NCBI GenBank assembly: GCA_030044695.1
Contig: JASIDM010000054.1
Coordinates: 1-12,060 of the forward strand
DNA length: 12,060 nt
Direction of reading: 5' to 3'
Source: Thermoplasmata archaeon
GTDB taxonomy: Archaea; Thermoplasmatota; Thermoplasmata; Lutacidiplasmatales; UBA184
Under the pieces are notes generated by a model that did no database searches, had not been told where the DNA came from, and saw only the letters and a program-made list of their open reading frames with translations. Shown here one piece after another: positions 5,992 to 12,060 of this stretch. How positions within the stretch are numbered: position 1 is the first letter of the stretch; each line of letters starts with the position of its first letter. A program made the translations under genes and the position numbers.

Positions 5992-6840
5992 GTGCGGGGA
6001 GGGCTTCGTCTCGTCCGCCCGGCCAACGTCCTCGTCTCGTTCGTCGGCACGGTGGTCGGCGGGCTCGCGGCCGCGGCCCTCGGGTTCGAGCTCGGTCGGC
6101 TCGCCTGGACGCTGTTGCTGCTGGCGTCGCTCTCGACCGCGCTGGTCACCGCGGCCGGCAACGTGCTCAACGATCTCGGCGACCTCGAAGGGGACCGACT
6201 GAACCATCCGGACCGCCCCCTCGTCACGGGCGAGGTCACCCCGTCGGGGGCGAGGACGCTCACGCTCGCGCTGTTCACCGCCGGCGTCGTCGTGGCGGTC
6301 CCCGTCGCGCTTCGCGAGCTCTGGGTCGGCGTGATCCTCGTCGTGGCGATCGCCGGACTCGTCGCCTACGAGCGGTGGTGGAAGGCGCGGGGTCTCGTGG
6401 GGAACCTGACCGTGGGGGGGCTCACGGCGATGGTGTTCCTGTACGGCGGGGCCGCGGTCGGTCGGCCGGTCTACGTCCTCCCGTTCGCGGCGATGGCCCT
6501 GCTCGCGACCCTCTCCCGAGAGGTGATCAAGGACACCGAGGACATCGCGGGGGACACGGGTCGGTCGACGGTGCCGAAGGTCCACGGTGTGGCGACCGCG
6601 TCGCGCCTCGCGCGCGCGTCCGTGGTCGCCGCCATCGCGCTGAGCGTGACGCCGTTCCTGTGGTACCTCGACCCGAGGTCGGCGGCGGGGATCGCCTACG
6701 CGGCGGTCGTCGCGCTGGCGGACCTCGTGTTCGTCGTCTCCGTCGCGTGGCTCCCCCGGCGGCTGCGGTTCGAGCAGACCGTCAGCAAGGGCGCGATGGC
6801 GATCGCGCTCGGCGCGTTCCTGGCGGTGGCGTTCCGGTGA
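5992..6840 (+). CDS. Digeranylgeranylglyceryl phosphate synthase (UbiA superfamily)
   Basis: Adds the second geranylgeranyl chain to geranylgeranylglyceryl phosphate, giving the diether core of archaeal membrane lipids; an integral membrane prenyltransferase. 282 residues with a GTG start. The first Asp-rich motif is Asn60-Asp61-LG-Asp64-LEG-Asp68 followed by LNHPDRP. The second is Asp181-TE-Asp184-IAG-Asp188 after SREVIK. Both bind Mg-diphosphate in UbiA enzymes. Seven to nine hydrophobic helices are spread along the chain. The sequence after the first motif (DRPLVTGEVTP) and the SREVIKDTEDI block match the archaeal lipid branch better than menaquinone or heme UbiA members. The next gene, GGGP synthase, makes its substrate, which strengthens the call. 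Its stop overlaps the next GTG start (GTGA). Confidence 0.9.
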   Translation: MRGGLRLVRPANVLVSFVGTVVGGLAAAALGFELGRLAWTLLLLASLSTALVTAAGNVLNDLGDLEGDRLNHPDRPLVTGEVTPSGARTLTLALFTAGVVVAVPVALRELWVGVILVVAIAGLVAYERWWKARGLVGNLTVGGLTAMVFLYGGAAVGRPVYVLPFAAMALLATLSREVIKDTEDIAGDTGRSTVPKVHGVATASRLARASVVAAIALSVTPFLWYLDPRSAAGIAYAAVVALADLVFVVSVAWLPRRLRFEQTVSKGAMAIALGAFLAVAFR

Positions 6841-7604
6841 GGTTCACCACGACGATCGGCCCGGTCGAGCGCCGGCTGCGCGACGAGCTCGAGGGCGGGC
6901 CGATCCATGTCACCCTGATCGACCCGGAGAAGTCCCCCGGTGACCGGGCGGCGAGCCTCGCGCGGGCCGCCGTCAGGGCGGGGAGCGCGGCGATCCTCCT
7001 CGGAGGGTCGACCGGGATCTCTCGAGAGCTCGTGGGCGAGGCGGCCGCCGCGATCCGCCGGTCGGTCCAGGTCCCGACGATCATCTTCCCCGAAGGGCCC
7101 GGGTCGCTCGCGCCCGAGGCGGACGCGATCCTGTTCATGAGCCTGCTGAACTCGCGGAACCTCGATCTCGTGGTCCGGGCCCACGCGCGCGCGGCCCCGG
7201 TGGTGCGGGCGATGGGGCTCGAGGCGATCCCGATGGGGTACCTGGTCGTCGCGCCCGGGATGCGGGTCGGGGAGGTCGGCCAGGTCGACGTCGTCCCGCG
7301 GGACGCGCCGGAGCTTGCCGCCGGCTACGCCCTGGCCGCCGAGATGCTCGGCATGCGGCTCGTCTACCTCGAAGCGGGTTCCGGCGCGCCGTCGCCGGTC
7401 CCGCCGGGCCTGGTCCGGGCGGTGCGGGGGGCGATCCGGGTCCCGCTCGTGGTCGGAGGAGGGATCCGCTCCGGCGCCGACGCCCGTCCGCTCCTCGAAG
7501 CGGGGGCCGACGTCCTCGTGACCGGCTCGGTCACCGAGGAGGCCGGGATCGGCGAGGCGTTCCGGGCCATCGTCGCGGAGGTGCAGCGTGGCCGCCGGCG
7601 ATAG
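6837..7604 (+). CDS. Geranylgeranylglyceryl phosphate synthase (GGGPS)
   Basis: Joins geranylgeranyl diphosphate to sn-glycerol-1-phosphate, the first ether bond and the stereochemistry-setting step of archaeal lipids; a soluble TIM-barrel enzyme. 255 residues from the GTG at 6837, which overlaps the preceding stop by four bases. Visible motifs, in order: HVTLIDPEK (24-32, acidic Mg-site strand), LLGGSTG (54-60), PTIIFPEGP (80-88), DAILFMSLLNSRN (96-108), YLEAGSGA (177-184), VGGGIRS (206-212) and ADVLVTGSVTEE (224-235). The last blocks form the standard phosphate-binding loops that hold glycerol-1-phosphate. Length is typical. It sits with DGGGP synthase and CarS, the enzymes acting just after it in the pathway. 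Confidence 0.93.
   Translation: MRFTTTIGPVERRLRDELEGGPIHVTLIDPEKSPGDRAASLARAAVRAGSAAILLGGSTGISRELVGEAAAAIRRSVQVPTIIFPEGPGSLAPEADAILFMSLLNSRNLDLVVRAHARAAPVVRAMGLEAIPMGYLVVAPGMRVGEVGQVDVVPRDAPELAAGYALAAEMLGMRLVYLEAGSGAPSPVPPGLVRAVRGAIRVPLVVGGGIRSGADARPLLEAGADVLVTGSVTEEAGIGEAFRAIVAEVQRGRRR
7577..7583 (+). promoter_or_regulatory. Shine-Dalgarno of the DUF2070 gene
   Basis: GGAGGTG, lying inside the last codons of the GGGP synthase gene, precedes the GTG at 7588 by four bases. It supports that start and therefore a 17-base overlap between the two genes. Confidence 0.7.
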
Positions 7605-9408
7605 CCCACCGGGCCCGCCGGCGCGACCGCCGAGCGCCGCGCGCCGGCCCGGCGTGCTGTTCCGAGCCCCTCCCCCCCTCGCCACGACCGGCCTGATCGC
7701 CGTGGCGACGCTCGCCCTCGGCGTCCTCGTCTGGCCCCCGCCGAGCCCGGAGTGGCTGCGTGGGTGGCTCTTCGCGTTCCTCGCCCCCGCGTTGGGCGCG
7801 GCCGTGCTCACGACGCCGATCGCCCGCGCGCTGGGCGGTCGGTTCGAGTTCCACCGGTCGGTGTTCCTCGCCCTCACGCCGCTGCTGGTGGAGCTGCCGC
7901 TCGCCGCCGCCTGGCGGGGCGCGCTCGACCGGTGGCCGTCGATCGTCCCCCCGATCGTCCTCCTCGGGCCGTTCCTCGCCGCCCCGGTGCTGTGGTTCCG
8001 GGAGCTCACGCTGTACGGCGTCTCCGCGCCCAGCCACGGCCGCTCCCTCCCCGCCGCGCTGGTCCAACCGGTGCTGCAGCTCGTCGGCTTCTACGCCCTC
8101 GTCCACCCGACGACGGCCTCGCTGGCGAGCGTGCCGGTCGACTTCGCCCTGGCCGTCGTGTGCGCCCTGGTCGTGCTCCATGCCGCCGACCGGCCGATCC
8201 GCCGGGAGTTCCATCACTCCGGGGTGTCGCTGATCCGGCCGCTGCTCGATCACGTCGGACGGCGGGACGAGGAGGCGACGTCCAAGCTCGAGGCGTTCTT
8301 CCTCGCCTCGCCCGTGCTGGCGGACCTCCGGGTCGACCTCCTCCGATTCTCCCGGGACGGCCGAACGGCGGCGACGGTGGTGCTGCCGACGGTGCATCCG
8401 GGTCCGTTCGCCGCCCTCGGGGCGAGCGATCTCCCCCGCAAGCTCGCCGAGGCCCTCGGTCCCGAGGCCGGCACGGTCTTCGTCCCGCACACCCCGTGCG
8501 ACCACGACCTCGACCTCCCGAGCGGCGCCGAGGTCCAGCAGGTCGGGGCCGCGGCCCGGGGCCTGCTCGGGGAGGGGGGGACCGTCCTCCCGCCCCGGTC
8601 GAGCCCGCTCGTCGCCGCCGACCCCGCGAGCACGGCGCGGGCCCAGCTGCTCGGGGACGTCGCCCTCGTGGTCGTCAGTCAGGCGCCGGCGCCGACGGAC
8701 GACATCGCCTTCGCCGTCGCCGACCGGCTCGTGCGCGAGCTCTCCCGCGACGGCGGCCCGCGACCGCTGCTCATCGACGCCCACAACTCCTACGTCGAGC
8801 GCCAGGGGGACATCTCCTACGGCAGCCCCGCCGCGGAGCGGCTGCTGACCGACGCGCGGGCCGCCCTCCGGGCCGCCCAGGCGGTCGCCCGGGACGGCCC
8901 GATCGAGGTCGGGGTGGCGAGCCGCGGCGGCTACTCGATCGGCGATGACGGGATCGGCCCCCAGGGGCTTCGCGCCCTCGTCGTGAAGAGCGGCCCGTCG
9001 ACGACGGGCTACGTCCTGATCGACGGCAACAACCTGGTCGCCGGGGCGCGCGCGACGATCGTCGCGGAGCTGGAGACGGTCGTCGACGTCGCCGAGGTGC
9101 TGACGACCGACAACCACGTCGTCCACGAGGTCGACGGGGGGATCAACCCCGTGGGGGAGCGGTATCCGGTCGCCTCGCTGGCCCGGGACCTCCGCGCGCT
9201 CCTGGAGTCGGCCAAGGCGGACCTGCGCCCGTGCGAGGTCCGCTTCGGGAGCCGCGTCGTGCCGTCGGTCCGCGTCCTCGGGCCCGGCTACACCGCACGG
9301 CTTTTGACCTCGCTCGGCGACACGCTCGCGATGTTCGCCAACATGTTCCCGGCGGCGCTCGTCCTCCTGCTCACCAGCGCCCTTGTGGTCGCGCTCGTCG
9401 TGAGGTGA
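7588..9408 (+). CDS. DUF2070 family membrane protein
   Basis: 606 residues from a GTG with a strong Shine-Dalgarno. DUF2070 is an archaeal family of unknown function. A Pro/Arg-rich N-terminus precedes a membrane domain of about six hydrophobic segments (residues about 30-210). A large soluble domain follows (about 215-570), and one C-terminal helix (about 580-606) closes the chain. The soluble domain carries family-typical blocks rich in possible metal ligands: VHPGPF (His270), PHTPCDHDLDLP (His301 to Asp309), LLIDAHNSY (Asp397, His399), SIGDDGIGPQG, and TTDNHVVHEVDGG (Asp508, His510, His513, Asp516). Such spacing suggests a metal-dependent hydrolase or transferase at the membrane face, but that is inference. 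Placement between GGGP synthase and CarS suggests a lipid or membrane role. It ends seven bases before the next gene. Confidence 0.85.
   Translation: MAAGDSPPGPPARPPSAARRPGVLFRAPPPLATTGLIAVATLALGVLVWPPPSPEWLRGWLFAFLAPALGAAVLTTPIARALGGRFEFHRSVFLALTPLLVELPLAAAWRGALDRWPSIVPPIVLLGPFLAAPVLWFRELTLYGVSAPSHGRSLPAALVQPVLQLVGFYALVHPTTASLASVPVDFALAVVCALVVLHAADRPIRREFHHSGVSLIRPLLDHVGRRDEEATSKLEAFFLASPVLADLRVDLLRFSRDGRTAATVVLPTVHPGPFAALGASDLPRKLAEALGPEAGTVFVPHTPCDHDLDLPSGAEVQQVGAAARGLLGEGGTVLPPRSSPLVAADPASTARAQLLGDVALVVVSQAPAPTDDIAFAVADRLVRELSRDGGPRPLLIDAHNSYVERQGDISYGSPAAERLLTDARAALRAAQAVARDGPIEVGVASRGGYSIGDDGIGPQGLRALVVKSGPSTTGYVLIDGNNLVAGARATIVAELETVVDVAEVLTTDNHVVHEVDGGINPVGERYPVASLARDLRALLESAKADLRPCEVRFGSRVVPSVRVLGPGYTARLLTSLGDTLAMFANMFPAALVLLLTSALVVALVVR
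9402..9408 (+). promoter_or_regulatory. Shine-Dalgarno of the M20 gene
   Basis: GAGGTGA overlaps the stop codon of the DUF2070 gene and lies seven bases before the GTG at 9416. It supports that start and coupling of the two genes. Confidence 0.55.
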
Positions 9409-9415
9409 GCGGGCG

Positions 9416-11037
9416 GTGGGGCGCGTCGACTCCCCCGCCGAGGCGTCGGCCGCGGCCCGGATCGGCGACGAGGCCGGGCTCGATCTGCTGAAGGAGCTCG
9501 TCGCGATCGCCCCGACGAACCTCGAGGACCTCGCCGCCGGCCGGTTCGAGAAGCCCGGCTACGCCCGCGCCGCCGACGCGATCGCCCGGTGGGCCCGACG
9601 GTTCGGCCTCGCGACCCGGATCTACGACCCGCTGCTCGAGCGGCAGGACGACGCCCTCCGTGGCATCCCCCGCCCGAACGTCATCGTCGACCTCGACCGC
9701 GGCGCGCCGGAGACCGTGCTCGTGCTGGCCCACTACGACGTCGTGCCGGTCCCGGTGGAGCAGCGGTCGCGCTGGCACAGCCCTCCGCACACGCTCACCC
9801 TCCGCCCGGACGGGCGGCTCTACGGCCGGGGCGCGAACGACGACCTCGGGAGCGGGATCACGTCGACGCTCCTCGCCCTCCGTCGCCTCGCGGAGGCGGA
9901 GTCGCTCGCGCGGAACGTCCGCCTGCTCGCCTGCTGCGACGAGGAGACCGGCGGCCTCGGCGGCATCGAGGCGATGCGGGAGCACGACGACGGCCTCGCG
10001 CCGGGCAGCACCGACCGCCTGGTCGTCGGGGACGTCGCCCTGATCCCGGACGGCAGCCCGCATACGACCGTCGGCTCGAGCGGGGTCGCGTTCCTCGAGG
10101 GGAGCTTCCGGCCCCCGGTCCGTCTCGGCGAGGCGGTCCGCTACGGCACCGAGCTGGTCGGGCTCCACGACCTCGCCCGTACCTGGAGGTCCGTCTACCG
10201 CTCGCCGGACTGGCCCGACCGCGGAGCCCCGGAGCCGGTCCTCACCGGCCGGGCGAGCGTCACCAAGCTCGACCTCGTGGGCGAGCCTGGAGGATCGGGC
10301 CTCCGCCTGCTCGCCGCCCATGCCGAGAGCGATGCGGCGAACCAGATCGCGAGGGCCGTCACCCTCGTCCTCTCCGGTCCGGCCGATCGGCTCGCGGCGG
10401 CTCGCGCGCGCCTCGGGGAGCACGTTGCCGCGCCGTTCACGCTCGAGGTCGGGGGCGCGACGGCGCTCGGCCCGCCGGCCGGGGCCCTCGTCCTCCAGCT
10501 CATCGGCGTGGCGACCCACGGCGGCTACCCCCACCGCGGCCACAACCCGGTGCCGGCGACCCTCGAGCTGCTCGGCCGGGCGGTCGTCGACGGCGTCCTG
10601 GACGATGGCCCCCTGCGCTCGGCGACGTACACCGTCGACCTCCGCCTCCCCCCGGAGATGGAGCTCGACCAAGGGACCTCGGCGGCGCTCGAGGCGGCTC
10701 GCCAGCGTGCCGGCCCGCTCTCGGGCGCGTGGAGCTGGTCGCCCCGCCGTCCCGGTGCCGTCCGGGGTACGCGCTCCGACCCGACCACCCGTCCGCGGTC
10801 CGGCTCGAGCGGATCGTGGCGGCCGAGCTCGGCGAGGCCGGGGTCTTCGGCGAGTACGGCGGGACCGACGCGAGCTCGCTAAGGGGCCTCCTCACGCCCT
10901 CCGGCTCGCCGCTGCCGGCCCTCGTCTTCGGCAGCATGGACCCGAGCTCCAACATCCACGACGTCGACGAGAGCGTCGATCCCGCCCGGATCGCCGGGGT
11001 CGCCCGGACGATCGAGCGGTTCGTCCTCGGATCGTAG
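9416..11037 (+). CDS. M20-family metallopeptidase, interrupted by a frameshift
   Basis: A dinuclear-zinc amidohydrolase or peptidase of the ArgE/DapE type, about 540 residues once the frame is repaired. Visible in the first frame: AHYDVVP (His106, Asp108), GRGANDD (Asp142, bridging ligand), CDEETGG (catalytic Glu176, ligand Glu177), IPDGSP (Asp212), and the lid-domain motif THGGYPHRGHNP (coding from about 10516). That frame loses homology near 10730 and runs to a false stop at 10882. The true C-terminus continues in the -1 frame from about 10729, with VELVAPPSR, GEYGGTDASS and the last zinc ligand in SNIHDVDES, ending with TAG at 11035-11037. One base is probably missing in the GGGCGCGTGG stretch, by assembly error or real mutation. 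No signal peptide is seen. Substrate unknown; its place in a lipid operon gives no direct clue. Confidence 0.85.
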
Positions 11038-11049
11038 GGGGTCGCCCGT

Positions 11050-11628
11050 CTGCTGCCCCCGCTGGAGCGGTCGGCGCTCGCCGTCCTCTGGGTCCTGCTG
11101 CCGGCGTACCTCGCGAGCGCCTTCGCCACCCTGCCCCGGGGCCGCGGTCCTCCGATGGACCTCGGCCGGAGCTGGCCGCACGACGGGCGGAGGATCCTCG
11201 GACCGTCCAAGACCTGGAGCGGGTTCCTCGTCGGCGCGACGCTCGCCCTGCCGTTCGGGCTCCTCGAGGCCGGGCTGATCCTGGCGGCGCCGCCGAACCT
11301 CGCCCTCGTTCCCCGATGGGGACCCAGCGTCCTCGCGGCCGCGCCGATCGTCGCCCTCGTGACCTACGGGGCGATGACCGGCGATGCCCTCGGCTCGTTC
11401 CTGAAGCGGCGTCTGGGGCGTCCGAGCGGGGCCCGCGCGCTCGTCCTCGATCAGCTGCCGTTCGTGGCGGTGCCGATCCTCGTCGGGGCCGCCGTCGATC
11501 CCGGTCTCTTCGTCAGCGTCTTCGCTTCCTGGGAAGCGCTGTTATGGCTGGTCGTGTTCACCTTCGGGTTGCACGCCGCGTTCAACTGGATCGGCTTCCA
11601 CGCCGGCCTGAAGAAGGTGCCATGGTGA
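11050..11628 (+). CDS. carS: CDP-archaeol synthase CarS
   Basis: Transfers CMP from CTP to unsaturated archaetidic acid (digeranylgeranylglyceryl phosphate), giving CDP-archaeol, the precursor of polar head-group lipids; a membrane enzyme of the CDP-diglyceride synthetase superfamily. The signature MDLGRSW followed by DGRRILGPSKTW and SGF matches CarS; its Asp and Lys are expected active-site residues. Five hydrophobic segments are seen. The only standard start in frame is ATG 11155, but that would remove the first helix (LAVLWVLLPAYLASAFA, about 11077-11127), whose LPAY element is conserved in CarS. The frame is open back to the TAG at 11035-11037 with no ATG, GTG or TTG. I give the CTG at 11050 as a provisional start (192 residues); the GTC at 11041 could be a misread GTG. 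Confidence 0.85.
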   Translation: MLPPLERSALAVLWVLLPAYLASAFATLPRGRGPPMDLGRSWPHDGRRILGPSKTWSGFLVGATLALPFGLLEAGLILAAPPNLALVPRWGPSVLAAAPIVALVTYGAMTGDALGSFLKRRLGRPSGARALVLDQLPFVAVPILVGAAVDPGLFVSVFASWEALLWLVVFTFGLHAAFNWIGFHAGLKKVPW

Positions 11629-12060
11629 GCGCCGACGCTCGGCCCTGGGACGCGGCCCGCGTGGCGCGCGAACTGCTCGCCGCGCAGGCTGTCCGCTTCG
11701 GCACGTTCACCCTCGCATCGGGGGCGACGAGCGATGTCTACATCGATGTCAAGCGGGCCTGGCCCGACCCGGACCGCCTCGAGGGTCTCGCGCGGGCGCT
11801 CGCCGCCAGGGTCGGCTCGGAGGACCGGCTCGCCGGCGTCGAGCTCGGCGCCGTCCCGCTGCTCGTGGCCGTCGCCCTGCAGCTGCGCCGGCCGTTCGTG
11901 GTGCTCCGCAAGGCGCCAAAGGAGCACGGCACCAGGCAGGCGTTCGAGGGCGAGATCCCACCGGGATCGCGGGTCCTGCTGATCGAGGACACCACGACGA
12001 CCGGCGGGACCCTCGTCCGCCTGATCGAGGTCGTCCGAGCCGCGGGCGGCAAGGTCGACC
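11622..12060 (+). CDS. pyrE: Orotate phosphoribosyltransferase PyrE, cut by the window end
   Basis: Converts orotate and PRPP to orotidine 5'-monophosphate in de novo pyrimidine synthesis; a soluble dimer. The 146 visible residues include FTLASGATSDVYIDVK (29-44, orotate and PRPP contacts), Lys97, Lys100 and His102 in the RKAPKEHGT catalytic loop, and the PRPP motif VLLIEDTTTTGGT (118-130) with Glu122 and Asp123. The last 30-50 residues lie outside the window. The ATG at 11622 overlaps the CarS stop by seven bases; a GTG at 11625 giving a four-base GTGA overlap is equally possible, and the AAGGTG at 11614-11619 fits that one slightly better. It closes the visible part of the lipid operon; CarS uses CTP, a pyrimidine product. 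Confidence 0.93.
   Translation, partial: MVSADARPWDAARVARELLAAQAVRFGTFTLASGATSDVYIDVKRAWPDPDRLEGLARALAARVGSEDRLAGVELGAVPLLVAVALQLRRPFVVLRKAPKEHGTRQAFEGEIPPGSRVLLIEDTTTTGGTLVRLIEVVRAAGGKVD

Noticed and set aside
5850..6585. Upstream extensions of the catalytic M16 subunit (starts at 6278 or beyond)
   Set aside because: They cross the TATA box and the divergent DGGGP synthase gene and add only Arg/Ser/Pro-rich sequence; the ATG at 5849 fits the promoter distance and the family N-terminus.
7531..9126. Minus-strand frame of 531 codons opposite the DUF2070 gene
   Set aside because: Antisense shadow; the plus strand has the DUF2070 motifs and a Shine-Dalgarno-led start.
9820..10503. Several minus-strand frames opposite the M20 gene
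   Set aside because: Ser/Arg/Pro-rich shadows with no motifs; the sense strand carries all M20 metal ligands.

Overview
The window comes from a GC-rich archaeon. The evidence is a set of archaea-specific genes: geranylgeranylglyceryl-phosphate (GGGP) synthase, digeranylgeranylglyceryl-phosphate (DGGGP) synthase, CDP-archaeol synthase CarS, an archaeal-type D-aminoacyl-tRNA deacylase and a DUF2070 protein. Archaeal TATA boxes sit about 25 nt upstream of start codons, which suggests leaderless mRNAs. A euryarchaeal/Thermoplasmatota-type genome is my best guess, but the lineage cannot be fixed from this window. Coding density is high and nothing points to a mobile element, CRISPR array, rRNA or certain tRNA.

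Left part (1-3190). The first ~190 bases hold no gene I can support. A promoter then drives a secreted or surface-anchored protein with about 22 N-glycosylation sequons (237-1349). It ends at a strong hairpin with a UNCG-type tetraloop and a pyrimidine tract. About 290 bases of unexplained intergenic DNA follow. Next come a small two-helix membrane protein with a Cys-x2-Cys motif (1699-2037) and D-aminoacyl-tRNA deacylase DTD2 (2101-2967). The deacylase overlaps tail to tail with a small ribbon-helix-helix regulator on the minus strand (2933-3190).

Middle part (3266-5849, minus strand). Two overlapping genes encode an M16B-type metallopeptidase pair. The promoter-proximal subunit keeps the HxxEH...E zinc site. 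The second subunit has lost it but keeps the Arg/Tyr substrate-binding motif, so the two halves look complementary.

Right part (5992-12060, plus strand). A tightly packed, partly overlapping operon runs DGGGP synthase, GGGP synthase, DUF2070 membrane protein, M20-family metallopeptidase, CarS and orotate phosphoribosyltransferase PyrE (cut by the window end). It contains the two ether-bond-forming prenyl transfers and the CDP activation of archaeal membrane-lipid synthesis. A DUF2070 protein of unknown function and an M20 peptidase lie between these lipid enzymes. Two sequence anomalies lie about 300 bases apart: a frameshift in the M20 gene near 10725-10732, and the lack of any ATG/GTG/TTG start for full-length CarS.

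The window splits into two initiation styles. First-in-operon genes look leaderless or nearly so, while several downstream genes carry clear Shine-Dalgarno motifs. The parts most worth following up are the DUF2070/M20 genes inside the lipid operon and the split M16 pair.
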